From: Theocolax elegans | Lineage: Eukaryota; Arthropoda; Insecta; Hymenoptera; Cerocephalidae | NCBI GenBank assembly: GCA_026168455.1 | Contig: CM047426.1 | Coordinates: forward strand, 68,105,342-68,169,341 | DNA length: 64,000 bases | Reading direction: 5' to 3' | Shown: positions 11,490 to 22,124 of the stretch, piece by piece | How the letters are laid out: the number at the start of each line of letters is the position of its first letter | Numbering within the stretch: position 1 is the stretch's first letter | Notes under the pieces: model-generated | Databases searched by the model: none | The model's input: only the letters and a program-made list of their open reading frames with translations | Told to the model about the DNA's origin: nothing | Translations under genes and position numbers: made by a program

Positions 11490-11668
11490 ACTCACTCTCG
11501 CTCGTATCGGGATCATGTATCTATTCGGGTTCCGGCCAGAAACGGACTGATCGAGACTCGGTGACTCGCGGCCCTTCGCGACGTTGTGATATCACGCGTA
11601 ATCGCGTGGTTACGCGCTTTTCGAGTCTACGGGCTATCGCGCGTTTCGGAACACGCGTCCGTTATATG
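10547..11668. mobile_element. GC-rich LTR-like block
   Basis: Base composition changes abruptly from AT-rich flank to a 1.1-kb GC-rich block. It starts TGTAACGGGG and ends CCGTTATA, so its ends are short imperfect inverted repeats. It has an AT-rich stretch in the middle (10920-10990). The TGTAACGGGG terminus is shared with the block at 47453. I interpret it as a solo LTR of a Ty3/gypsy-like element. There is no internal retroviral coding sequence alongside and no convincing target duplication. Open frames inside it (for example 11071-11550) have low-complexity Ser/Leu-rich translations caused by the CT tract and are not credible genes. Confidence 0.45.
11450..11483. repeat. (CT)n microsatellite
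   Basis: About 16 CT units, with looser CT-rich sequence around 11275-11320 as well. Confidence 0.9.
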
Positions 11669-11814
11669 AAGTATAACTAATAAAAAAATCTCATGCATTT
11701 ATTATAAATTATCAATATATTTAAATAACTGTTAAAAATGAAAAATGGTCAAACGTATAATTTAGGTAAAAATACTAGATGTGATGTAGCTGTGAAGAAG
11801 AAAATGCCCAACAA

Positions 11815-12285
11815 TCCTGTTTTACCGATATTGCTAAATTAATTTTTTGTAAAAGAATAAGGATTATTGTAAAAAATAAGACTTGTCTCATTTACTAAGT
11901 TACTAAGAACCCACGATAATTTTATTGTTTCGATAAAACGTTTTTTGAAAGAGAAAAATTTGAAATATTGCGTGTGCTTAAGATTTCCATATTGCACATT
12001 TCCATTTTAAAAAATATGAAATTTAAAAAAATGTATTTCAAAGGACGTTTTTTTCAAAAAAATGTTTTATCGAAACAAAAATATATCGTTAGTGTCATAG
12101 TAACTACAGTAACTGGGGACAACTTTTATTTTTTGCATTAAATTCTTATTTTTTAAATAAATAATTAAATCGCCGGGCAGTCCTGTTTTACCGACATTGC
12201 GATTTCAATTATTCGCAAAATGTAAGAGTTGTCCCCATTTACTGTAGTTACTAGGAACCTAACGATAATGGATGTCAAACTTGTT
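11815..12285. mobile_element. Foldback/duplicated element 2
   Basis: Centred near 12000, TTTCGATAAAACGTTTTTTG on the left is matched by its complement at about 12050-12080. The outer motif TCCTGTTTTACCGA(T/C)ATTGC occurs in the same orientation at about 11815 and 12181, each followed by CATTTACT...AGTTACTA(A/G)GAAC. So the element combines an inverted core with a direct duplication of its outer part. No ORF. Confidence 0.6.
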
Positions 12286-12689
12286 CCATTACCATTAGAG
12301 TCAATTACCATCTGAGGAGTACCAGTTTTACACAAATAATTATATTTTATATTACAATTTATGTAAAATCATGAGAACAACGTCATTACTTAAGGGGAGT
12401 CCGTACCGATAGCTTCACAAATCCGCCACCCGAAAATTTGTGAACAGAAGTGGTGCTGCCGTCAGATGGGCTGAGTTCGTATTCGATAATAATTTGGGCA
12501 ATTAAAGAATATAGAGTTTTTACCACACAAAATCAAAGTTGAGCGATATAGTTATTAATGTAATGATTAATTATATATTACTTAGGTGATCGAAAAGTGA
12601 GTATTTTCGACGAATAGTGATAAGTACGAATCAATGCTGAGAACATAAATCGCAGTATCGCAGTACAATTTAGTTTAAAATTAATAGCT
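12286..12689. other. Spacer, no gene
   Basis: Nothing recognisable apart from a short GC-richer patch near 12395-12480. Confidence 0.4.
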
Positions 12690-12889
12690 AGACTAAAATT
12701 TAAAATAAATCATGAGAACACTATTCTCCGCGTTTGCGGAAACTATCGTTACACAAATGTTTGAGAATAATTGTTTTAAAAATTTCAGTGTAATCGTATT
12801 CGATGCCTTCAAATTTTCAAACAATTGATGATAGATTACGCGAAGGCAAAGGGTAGCGTTCTCATTATTTTCCTTAAATTTTAGTCTAA
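12690..12889. mobile_element. Short MITE with about 45-bp inverted ends
   Basis: Left end AGACTAAAATTTAA...ATGAGAAC...TCCGCGTTTGCG is matched by the reverse complement of CGCGAAGGCAAAG...GTTCTCAT...TTAAATTTTAGTCT on the right. About 200 bp total, no coding capacity. It may be related to the ATCATGAGAAC segment seen near 12370. Confidence 0.75.
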
Positions 12890-13092
12890 CAATTAATGTT
12901 TAATTAAATTACTAAAGTAAATTATATAAATTAAATAATTAATTGTATAAAATACTAACTTAATTACTAAATGCACTAAAATAGTTCTCTGTCGGTAACT
13001 TTGCCTCTCATAACTGTTCTGACATTCTGTCAACAAGTATGTATAAAAATTCGCAAAGTAATGATTTATAAACTTAATAGGGCATATTATTT

Positions 13093-13286
13093 TAAAGTTG
13101 CTTTTTTTATGCTCCCAAATTGGTGCTAATCAGCGACGGAGGTCATACAATGTCTTGGTGAAGAAAGCACTTGTTGAAAATACATTCCCCAGTGGTGCTT
13201 GTATCAATCGGCCGGGGCCGGGAATTGAACCTGGGATCTCCAGATTACGAGCCCGACGCCTTACCGACCGAGCCATCGCAGGCCTC
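13093..13286 (-). mobile_element. tRNA-derived SINE (minus)
   Basis: Full-length reverse-complement copy of the 7381 SINE. B box complement GGGAATTGAACC is at about 13220, the A box region CCGACCGAGCCATCG is at about 13263-13277, and the 3' end with the AAAAAAAGCAACTTTA tail is at 13093-13110 on this strand. It differs from the reference by scattered substitutions. Confidence 0.92.
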
Positions 13287-14217
13287 TTGAAAGTCATATA
13301 TTCATCGGTAGATAAAAAGATTTACGAAATTTTCATCAGTGCTATTAAAGATTAAAAAAATTAAAGGCGGTCACCAGCAATCACACGGAAAACTCTATTA
13401 ATTACCTATCCGCATATATCTATAGTTCACGGAAAAAAATTTTTTCAATAAATGATACTACGTTCTTTAACTACTCGACAGGCGAACCTGATCCACTTAA
13501 AAATGTACAACATTTATAGCAATTTATTTTAGGCATACTACTTAAATAAAAATTGTTATTCAGAGTGGTTAAATTTTGAGTATCAAATTATAAAATAATC
13601 TTTTTTAAATATTAATAAAAGAAACAAAACACTTGGTTGATCCATTACTAAATTTTGATATCATATGTACCCGTTTTGCCAGTTCATATAAGAATTGGTA
13701 GTGGTTGTAATGAACGAACATATGTATATATGTGTGATAACGAATATTCGACAACAAGTATTCGACGAATATTTTTGATCGAATACTTTTTAAAAATGCT
13801 TTTAAAATCGCATTATGCAAAAATTGATATTATAACTTTTTCTTTTGAATTAACTGCGTGGACGATAATAAATTGATTTTTACTATACAACACTCTATTT
13901 TACGACAGATATAAGAAAAGAAACTAAAAATGTCGCAAAAAATACTCTTGAATTTGATTGTTTATAACTCGGAAATGAAAAAAGATGTATATTCAAACCT
14001 TAGTTTAAAAGAAAACTGAGATCGAGTAGATACATTTTGAAAAAAGCTCATATCTTAATGGAAGAAATAAAAGTTAGACGAAATGTTGGCTTGCAAAAAT
14101 GTATCTACTCGATCCCAGTATCTTTTAAACTTACAAGGGGAGTACTTGACCTCCGGGAAACGAATCTTATCCTAATTTTGGTATGTCTTTTATAATATAA
14201 AAATGTGAAGAATGCCA
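13287..14217. other. AT-rich spacer with a small inverted repeat
   Basis: No gene. Around 14025-14125, GATCGAGTAGATACATTTT is matched by its complement at about 14096-14117 (ATGTATCTACTCGATC). This is a short hairpin related in wording to the foldback elements at 23.2 and 28-31 kb (shared AAAAGAAAACTGAG and ATGGAAGAAATAAAA segments). Confidence 0.5.
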
Positions 14218-14720
14218 AGTTATCTCTTGCCAATGGCCACTTTTACGGGAGTTATTCGATATCTAATAATAATATTAGTAAAAATTACTTCGAATTTGAT
14301 CGCTTATAACACGAAAACAAATAAATATAGGCACTCAAACCAAAAACCATAAAAAAGTTGAGTTCAAGTACATATGGTTTGAAAAAAAGAAGCTCAAATT
14401 GCTTAATTTGGAGGAAAGGTATAAAGAAATTAAGAAATTGAAGAAATTTTAACCAAAATTTAATATAAAAAATTTATTGTTTCTTTTGACCTAATAATCT
14501 TTAATTTCTTATTTTCTTTATAACTTTGCTCCAAATTAAGCAATTTGAGCTTTATTCAAACCATATGTACTTGAACTCAACTTTTTTCTGGTTTTTAGTT
14601 TGAGTGCCTAGCTTTATTTGTTTTCGTGTTATAAAGGATCAAATTGGAAGTAATTTTTACTAATATTATTATTAGATATCGAATAACTCCCGTAAAAGTG
14701 GCCATTGGCAAGAGATAACT
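14218..14720. mobile_element. Foldback element 3, 0.5 kb near-perfect palindrome
   Basis: Starts AGTTATCTCTTGCCAATGG and ends in the exact complement CCATTGGCAAGAGATAACT. The arms pair almost base for base over about 245 bp, including CGGGAGTTATTCGATATC at 14259 and its complement near 14673. Centre near 14469, with no spacer. It shares internal phrases (AAAAAGAAGCTCAAATT) with the foldbacks at 28.1 and 30.4 kb, so these belong to one broader family. Confidence 0.9.
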
Positions 14721-14907
14721 ATATGTAATGTTATTCGTATGATTATTCCAGAATGATTCATCCCTTTCAGGTATTTCGAGATTCTCTCTTTGAAAGTCAG
14801 TTTGTCCAGCAGTTTGTAATCTATTGCCTGGGTATCACAAGGCAATAGAGAACGAAATAAAAATACGGTAAAAGCCAAAGTGAATGTGGAATCATAGGAG
14901 CAGCCGA

Positions 14908-15100
14908 TCACAACTGCCATAGTTGTGGCCAAGCAAGTTTCATTACAGGCTGTGAGGCCAACGATTCAGCAGTAGACTGGTTGTTCGAGACCATCAGCAG
15001 TCGGCCAACTCGCGAATTATAACGATCGGAATTATAATAGTTTCGAGTGTCGGAAGCTAAGGCATAGAAGTTCTGATCGTCCCAATAGAAGATGTTCTTT
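14908..15100 (-). CDS. Possible host exon (hypothetical)
   Basis: On the minus strand a textbook 3' splice site (CCCCTGTTTTTTTACAG) at about 15101-15117 is followed by an open frame reading KNIFYWDDQNFYALASD... in balanced, non-repetitive amino-acid usage, ending at 14908. An overlapping frame (14672-14932) continues with a hydrophobic stretch, so a frameshift or a second splice may join them. The right end of foldback 3 lies immediately downstream. I do not recognise the protein, and there is no obvious 5' splice site to pair with. It could be a real exon, an exon relic or chance. Confidence 0.25.
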
Positions 15101-15249
15101 CTGTAAAAAAACAGGGGCAAAATATATGAAATTGCTCTCAGGTAATAGTCTGTCGAGTATGTAAGACACTAGTAACAACCTTTGTACGCGTGCTTGAATC
15201 TACATCGACTCAAGACGGCCGAAACTGAACACAAACCGGCACATAAATA

Positions 15250-16165
15250 ATGTGTCTGCGTACAATATACATCATTGGGAACAGTGCCTGGGTACTTCTG
15301 CGGAGTTTTGCACATGCACATGCTGGTTTTAACATTTAGAATTCAAATGTGTAGTAGCATGCGATTCGGGTCCGTTATCCCCTGTATATAGAAATCCCGT
15401 AACATATATATACCGGATGGCACAAACATGATCAAAAGAGATGGGTATATTTGAACTCTGTATCTCATGCACATGCTCACACACCCATATTCAACCATCC
15501 ACATTTACCCGCACACATCCACATCAACGAATACATACTCACTTCTACCTACCCGCACCCACCCTCACACACCAACATATACTTCCAGATTCACATACAT
15601 GCACCTATCCATCCTCACACACTCAAGTTTCACGTTTTACATGCACATCCACCCACGCATAAATCCCATTATATATACATAATGGGTGGCATAAACATGA
15701 TTCAAAAAGATCACCCTGTTTATTAAAATTTTGTCTATAGGGGGCACTTTTGAATCACTCAGTATCTCACACACTCATGTATCATGTATTATAGACACAT
15801 CAACCGAGAGACACCCACGCTCGAGTTAAAATTTAGAATTCAAATGTTTAATAGCCTGCAATTCGAGTCCAACGTACACTGATACATAAGTCCCATTACT
15901 TAAGTTAACTTAAGCCTACAAGCTGTAAAACATACGATTGAAAAAGACCACCCTGTATATTCCAATTTTACGCCCAGCGGCCACCACCGCAGCTGTTTGG
16001 AAAATATAGATAGAATAGATTTTTTTTAATAAGTCGTATCTGTAACCCACACATTATTGAAAAAACCACCCTGAACCATGAAAATTTTTTAATAATGTAG
16101 ATAGATGTAGAGTCTAATGGGACATACTCTCTATTTCGCGACCACCCTGTACCACGAATTCAGAA
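15250..16165. repeat. Composite repeat array with CCACCCTG blocks
   Basis: Several diverged units share ATTTAGAATTCAAATGT (about 15338 and 15833), GGCA(C/T)AAACATGAT (about 15419 and 15689) and AAAGA-CCACCCTGTAT-like blocks (about 15706, 15944, 16062 and 16140). Between 15465 and 15660 lies a CA-rich, CACAC/CATCC low-complexity stretch whose open frames in all three phases are His/Thr/Pro-rich artefacts. No gene. Confidence 0.5.
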
Positions 16166-16175
16166 AATTTCTAAA

Positions 16176-16213
16176 AAGCGGCGGCGTTGGCGGCGTTGGC
16201 GGCGTTGGCGGGT
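16176..16213. repeat. GGCGTT/GGCGGC mini-repeat
   Basis: About four copies of a 9-bp GGCGGCGTT unit. After it, 16214-16540 has an unremarkable 76-codon open frame that I do not consider a gene. Confidence 0.85.
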
Positions 16214-16542
16214 GATTCCGCCTATACTGGGTGTTCGAAAAGTCTCGGATCCCCACTGTAACTCAGAAAGTACGAATTTCGCCCGGACAATCTGGTAGTG
16301 ACCTTAATTTTACTTCCACTTTAAGTTTATTTGAAGGTCTAGTACAGTTTTTTAAATGGAAAACCCCCATTCTTTATTGCATAAATAGGAAGCGGAAAAA
16401 TGCTCTTTCCAGAGGTATAAGACACAAAAATATAGAGTTTTCTAAAAATCTGGGTCAGTAAAGACGACGACAAACACAATTTTTATATAAGTACAGTCCA
16501 ACGCCCAGCTATGTAACGTAAGGTTAGTTCGGCTCCCGACCA

Positions 16543-16788
16543 AAGGCAAGGTCATCAAAAACCTATCTAGTTAAGGCAAGGATACCGAAAACCCAGCCAA
16601 TTAAGACAAGGGATATCTGAAACCCAACCAATTAATGCAAGGATATCAAAACCCCGGCCAATCAGGGCAAGGATATCAAAAACACAGCCAATCAAAGCAA
16701 GGATATCAGAAACCCGACTAGTTAAGGCAAGAATATCAGTAACTCAGTCAGTTACGGCAAAATCATCCTGAACCATGTCATCAAAGAA
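16543..16788. repeat. 30-bp minisatellite, about 8 units, with decayed decapeptide frame
   Basis: Units approximate GGCAAGGATATCAAAAACCC plus AGCCAATTAA. Most are exactly 30 bp, one is 31. Since 30 is a multiple of three, a reading frame is preserved across several units (about 16638-16720) and reads QGYQ(N/K)P-type decapeptides, with stop codons appearing only in the outer units. Either a relic of a repeat-containing coding region or chance from the period. Confidence 0.85.
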
Positions 16789-16794
16789 CAATGT

Positions 16795-17080
16795 TGAAGC
16801 TTAGAAGAATATTCAAGTATTTTATTTTAGTTGAATCAATTAAATAGCTTTGTTCGATCAACATATGCTTTGTTGAATCAAACATATATGTAGCTGCTCG
16901 TAATATACGAAACAAATTTGATTTATTCAATCACATGTGTGGTTTTCTAACATATATATTTTCTTGAATCAATAGTTGCTTATTTAGTTCAACAAAATAT
17001 GTTAGTTCAACAAAATTGTTGATTCAACTAAGTATTTTTTTGTCTTAACTAAATTTTTTCTTGGTGTGTGGGACTGAAAA
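16795..17080. repeat. TTGAATCAA-rich repeat segment
   Basis: Several copies of TTGAATCAA, TTGTTGAATC and AGTTCAACAAAAT in both orientations. The wording resembles the body of the TIR element at 18288-19927, so this is probably a degraded relative. No coding capacity. Confidence 0.45.
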
Positions 17081-18287
17081 GCATATTAAATATATCTGTT
17101 TGAAAATTTAATGTTTGTTTTACATAAGATCTCAAAACCACCTTGAAAGTAATCCTTTATGAGACACCTTTAAAAGATCTGTTATGTCACACAAATCGCA
17201 AGACATCAACCACTTCACAAAGTAGGTTTGAGAGTTAAATAAATTATCACATATTTATATTTTATTAAACGTTATCATGTCAAGTGTATGAATGCCATTT
17301 GAGATTATTTAATGCTTTTTACGTTGATGGAATTTAGTAACAAAACAGCAAATATTAAAAAAAATGACCTAATAAGTTATAATATTTGTAATGAAATTAA
17401 TACAATATTTACCGTCCCTGGTAAAGAAAACTGTAGTTTGACTTGGCAGTACAGTAATTATTAGGAAAATCCATTGGCTAATATTTAAAATAAAAACTTT
17501 GGAAGGGCTATGGAACAATTGGTCAAATTAAGTTTTGAGATGTATTGTGACCTCTCTCAGTTACATTGAATCTTTGACAAGTACCATAATCCGCATATAT
17601 CGTTTACAATCTCGTATAGAAACAAGTAAAACCTCAAGAAGTTGCAGAAAGGTAAACAAATATGCAAGTAATACATATTATTTAAATAACTTAAAAAAAC
17701 TTTAAATTTATATTATAGCGTGTGTAAATAAATTACATTCGCAGTGTATATAAGTGTCCAAAAACGCACAAGACGTGTATTATGAGAAAGTAAAAAAGAA
17801 AAACTTACAGGACAGATTATTGGGATAAAAATAATAAGTAAATAAGTCTAGTTTGATTTATGCTTGTTTGTAATAAAGTGATGTTCCAATAAACGAATTG
17901 TTTAAATAAAGAATAATTTATTATACAATCAACACAATTATAGTTCAAATTCATTCACATTTTTTATATTATTTTACATATATACACTATACACAGATAA
18001 AACTAGACGCACAATAAGACATATACAAATCCAAACATATTTTTTCATTTGCACTTGAGTGTCCTCATTAAAATTTAAATAAAAAAATCAAATGGCTGTG
18101 GCAGTTTGCTTGAAACAAATATTGAACTGAGATTTAGGATTGGACTCTGCACACCGACTTATGCATTACCTTTCGATGCCCTAATAACTAATTTTAAATT
18201 ACTGATAGATTTACCCAATAATACATATCTTGAACCTCATCATTCTCAGTAAACACTTTTTCATTCATAAAGCCGGTGTATCTTATA
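17081..18287. other. AT-rich spacer, no gene
   Basis: Nothing recognisable on either strand. Confidence 0.5.
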
Positions 18288-19023
18288 TACACTGAAAAAT
18301 TTATTTTTTTGAATCAAACAAATATATTTTTGCTGTTCATATAGGTATAAGAAAGTTTCAAAAATATTAAAGTAATTCAACAAGTTTGACTTGAAGAAAT
18401 ATTTTGTTGAATCAAATGAAGTACGTTTGTTGAATGAAATAAACGTTTTCTCAAATCAGGTAAATGATTTATTAGAATTGCTGCTCTATTTAGGTAAGTA
18501 AAAAATATTAATTAAGTGCAGTTATTGAAATAAATATCTTGGTTTCATCAAATTAAATAAATCATTTATGCAATATCAGTTATACAAGAAGAAAAACAGT
18601 TCATTTGGTGTACATAATCAAGAATACTTAATTAGATGGAATTGGATATCAAAGGAACATAAATTGAAAACAAATAAATCATCACAGGAAATAATATCTT
18701 TTTTTGTATTAACCAAAAAAATTATTTGATTCAAAAAAAAGATTTTCTTGATTTAAAGGTATTTTTGAATTGAATAAAGTAAACATTTTATTAAAATAAA
18801 TAAATCTTTAATAAGATTTACAGAAAAATAATAAGGAAAAAAAATACTAATTTATTTTTAAGAATAATTACTTTAAAGCAAATCATTTAATTATTAATAT
18901 AATTACTAAATATTCTCTAATTAAATAAATATTTTACTATTATCATGTAAATCAAAGTGATTGAATAAAATAAAGATTTTGTTGAATTTATCAAATATTT
19001 ATTACAAATAACTGGTTATTTAT

Positions 19024-19226
19024 TGTCACGGACATCGCCGAGCGACTTGGGCATATGAGAAGGAGTCAAGTGACAGATAAGAAGTGTGTAGCTCGTATCG
19101 TCGATGCTCTGTCCGGGTGGACGGTAGCTCGACGGTCAGAGCGCGCGATTCGCACGCTGAGGTCCCGGGGTCGAATCCCGCAGTCCACCTTTTTATTTCT
19201 CGCTTCTCTCCTTTTCATACGTAACA
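19024..19226 (+). repeat. TRIM 5' LTR, 203 bp
   Basis: Starts TGTCACGGACATCGCC and ends TTTTCATACGTAACA. Contains a tRNA-like Pol III unit at 19116-19194. Identical by eye to the copy at 19488-19690. Confidence 0.94.
19116..19194 (+). ncRNA. tRNA-like Pol III unit inside the 5' LTR
   Basis: A 74-nt segment begins GGTGGAC and ends GTCCACC, a perfect 7-bp acceptor-like stem. It contains an A box (TAGCTCGACGG), a tRNA-Ala(CGC)-like anticodon loop region (GATTCGCAC), a strong B box (GGGGTCGAATCCC) and, immediately after the stem, a five-T tract typical of a Pol III terminator. The D-arm and T-arm text resembles eukaryotic tRNA-Ala. The anticodon stem pairs poorly, so it is unlikely to be a working tRNA. 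It is more likely an internal Pol III promoter/terminator cassette captured by the LTR. Confidence 0.75.
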
Positions 19227-19229
19227 AAG

Positions 19230-19245
19230 TGGTGGCAGCTAAAGG
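19230..19245 (+). other. TRIM primer-binding site
   Basis: TGGTGGCAGC begins 3 nt after the left LTR. TGG complements the CCA end, and the ten bases match the complement of a tRNA-Leu 3' end (GCTGCCA-CCA), from memory of conserved eukaryotic tRNA-Leu(AAG). Complementarity fades after ten bases. The remaining internal segment holds a 20-codon ATG frame (MSSPKIKSLKRRKSLPNRHK, 19256-19318), perhaps a gag start relic. The stretch before the right LTR (GGCCGCCGGAGG) is only a weak polypurine tract. Confidence 0.7.
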
Positions 19246-19487
19246 ATACGTTACCATGTCGTCTCCGAAGATAAAAAGCCTTAAACGCAGAAAGTCCCTA
19301 CCTAATCGTCATAAGTGAATATGAAGTATATAACCCTCCGACCCGTGAAGTCTGAAGTTCCACGAGGATCCGAGCGGTAAAAATAATTAATTAATCGAGT
19401 GTCGGTAATGAAGAGTACATAATGTTATAAAAAGGAAACTAATCCGAAGATTAACGACGAGGACGTCGTTCTCTTGGCCGCCGGAGG

Positions 19488-19690
19488 TGTCACGGACATC
19501 GCCGAGCGACTTGGGCATATGAGAAGGAGTCAAGTGACAGATAAGAAGTGTGTAGCTCGTATCGTCGATGCTCTGTCCGGGTGGACGGTAGCTCGACGGT
19601 CAGAGCGCGCGATTCGCACGCTGAGGTCCCGGGGTCGAATCCCGCAGTCCACCTTTTTATTTCTCGCTTCTCTCCTTTTCATACGTAACA
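19488..19690 (+). repeat. TRIM 3' LTR, 203 bp
   Basis: Exact copy of the 5' LTR, offset by 464 bp. It carries the same tRNA-like unit at 19580-19653 followed by the T tract. Confidence 0.94.
19580..19658 (+). ncRNA. tRNA-like Pol III unit inside the 3' LTR
   Basis: Same sequence as at 19116-19194: acceptor-like 7-bp stem, A box, B box and five-T terminator. Being in the right LTR, transcription from here would stop inside the LTR and so would not read into flanking DNA. Confidence 0.75.
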
Positions 19691-19927
19691 TTATTTATGT
19701 GATATAATACAGCATTTTTGAAGTCAATAAATTATTTGATTGATCGAAAGAAATTTGTTTGGTAATTGAACGTTATATTTTTTTTATATTAAATAAAAGA
19801 TTAATTTAATTCAAATAAATATATTTTAATAATTTAACAATACAAATTGTTTCGTCAGCGCCAACGAAATCATTTACTTGATTAAAACAAAATTTGTTTG
19901 AATTTAATAAATTTATTTTTCAGTGTA

Positions 19928-22124
19928 CAAGGGGTGCTGTCACGGTAATTTGTAGGTTGTTGATCAAATGTCTTGTTTTTATCGTATTTTCATGGTAAAT
20001 TTTATAAGTAAATTTTCTCTGTGCACTAGATTTTTTATATTTCCTTTACAATTATATAATTATTTGATACACTATATAATATATACATAAATCAAGTGTT
20101 ACGCAATCATTAAGTGACGCATAAAACAGAGATGATGTAACCAATTATAGTATTATTGCATTGATTTGAACAGTTTCTTTTTAACAGTTATTATTTTCTA
20201 TCGCAGCTTTGAAATAGTAAAAAAATTGTTTGAAACATATTTTAAACCAATTTTAGCGCTTCAGAACGAAGATGTGTGATTTCATATCTACGCGTGGGCG
20301 TAAAACTAGTTATAGTTTGTTGTTTACACATCGCCGACGTTAGCTTCAATATTTATAAAAATAATTGGCTACATATGTAATCGTTATATTGATCCTTTAT
20401 AACTGTAATAATGTCTATAAATATCCGAATATTACAAAAAGGTTGGAAACTATACTTTTTCTCATATTATACATTCATGATGCAGTAAGGGCAATCTTTC
20501 GTGTTATTACAAACATTTTGAATTGTCTTATAAATATATTATCTGATTAAATCCTTTATATTCTAAAGATTTGAAATTTCTTTTTCTTAACACCCGTAAT
20601 AAATATTTCTGGTATTAAAAACACTTATATATAGTGGACAATTGTATTAGATTGAGTAAAACATTCTACATTTATGAGGTATGATTTGTGGTAAATAATT
20701 CGGATTAACCGTTAAATAAACTAAACTGAATTTTGGATGAATTAAACATTATTTATCATATTAACTTTAACAAGAAATCTATCATTTATTTTAAATTCTT
20801 GCATAAAGTTTCATAGTCTATGTCCGAATATTTAATATTAATATTTATACAAATTACAATATGTATTATTAAAATTACATTCTTACTTACTTATAAAAAA
20901 ATTCTGTTTTACAATTTTTATATTTATGAATAATAATTTTTCATTCGCAATTGATATAATTTTAATTTCCTAAAAATATGCAAAATATACTATTAATGGT
21001 AGAAATGTTTGTAAATAACCATGTTAGCCACTATGTTGCAATTGTTAACATTCAACTAGGATGTACTCACTCTTACATTATAGAACATAAAATTTTAAAC
21101 TCTATAAAATCCTCGAATGTGCATCAAAACTGAATTCAGCCGTTTGCTAAAGTACCTAATATTATATTTTGGTATAGGGTCAATATGCTTTTTGTCATCT
21201 AAAAGTCGAACTTAGATTTATCTACTTCTGTCCTTAAAATTAACTAAATGTTTCGTACTTCTAATATTTTTAACACGTTATATATACAATGATCATAATG
21301 TAACATTATGAAATAATGAATAAATATTATAGTATAAATATTATTATACAAAAAATACAAAATATAATAAACAATAAAAATTGAATGATTTAGTACATGA
21401 TTAGTTTATTAAATTTATTAAAAACCAATTTAATTCTTTTCTTTCACGTATGGATATTCAGTGTATAATAACAAATTTGATTATCAATCTTTATACTAAA
21501 TTATATCAATTATTAGTTTTAAATTATTTTTGTACAATTTTTACATTATGTTTCAGAATTTTACTATTGAAATTATCATTGCAAAAAAAAAATTTCTTTC
21601 CTGAGTTTAGTTAAAATTTATATCTTATTTAGTAGTTAACATCATTAAAATGCAAATATATTCTTTGTTTACAATTAGAAATAGTAAATGATGTGTAAAC
21701 ATATGTGTACAGTACACGGAGAAACATTCTTCTACTGTATAGGAATTCAAAGACATACGCAGTATTTTAGAATATTTGTCCCAAATATTTTATAATTAGT
21801 GGTATGTGTATAAAGGAAGTTTATGAAACGTTCAATATATTAGTAAAAATTATTTTTATAAATATTTGCAATTTATTAACAGTATTTTTTATAAGATATA
21901 GTTTATTAAACATTTACTAAACGGTATAGTATAAAAATATTCTTGATATTCGTGTAAGCTGTACATAAGGTGTAGACGGTGGTGCCGCGATCGTCATGAT
22001 CGGTAATGTTGTCACCGCATTCTTGGTTTGGTGCCTCGTAGACTTTGAAAAGACATCAAAGCTAGCATTTTTACCTGTATTATATGCTTCACGGTTTTTA
22101 ATTTTTATCTATTATTTTTTAAGT
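19928..22124. other. AT-rich DNA, no gene
   Basis: About 2.2 kb of A/T-rich sequence with only short, featureless open frames. One GC-richer patch lies at 21968-22040, with no structure I can name. Confidence 0.55.

Larger units (their letters stand above)
19016..19698 (+). mobile_element. Intact TRIM retrotransposon with flanking duplication
   Basis: Two 203-bp direct terminal repeats (19024-19226 and 19488-19690) flank a 261-bp internal segment. The repeats begin TGT and end ACA. The flanking sequence TTATTTAT is present at 19016-19023 and again at 19691-19698; a true target duplication is likely 4-6 bp of this. The two repeats read as identical, so insertion is very recent. There is no gag-pol; this is a terminal-repeat retrotransposon in miniature, mobilised by proteins from another element. 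Orientation is set by the primer-binding site after the left repeat. Confidence 0.93.
18288..19927. mobile_element. TA-flanked TIR element, host of the TRIM insertion
   Basis: The left end is TA-CACTGAAAAATTTATTTTT and the right end is AAATTTATTTTTCAGTG-TA, an inverted pair with TA on both outer sides. That fits a mariner-like TA target. The body is AT-rich and full of TTGAATCAA-type words, with no transposase frame. Excluding the nested TRIM it is about 0.97 kb. Confidence 0.7.

Noticed and set aside
11071..11550. 159-codon open frame in the GC-rich block, and three minus-strand frames
   Set aside because: Translations are dominated by Ser/Leu or Arg/Glu repeats from the CT tract and GC-rich LTR-like sequence; no domain.
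15441..15726. Three overlapping His/Pro/Thr-rich frames
   Set aside because: All three phases are open because of CA-rich low-complexity DNA; not a protein gene.
19066..19707. 63-87-codon frames across the TRIM LTRs
   Set aside because: The two LTR copies give the same translation because they are repeats; the frames cross the tRNA-like unit and have no domain.
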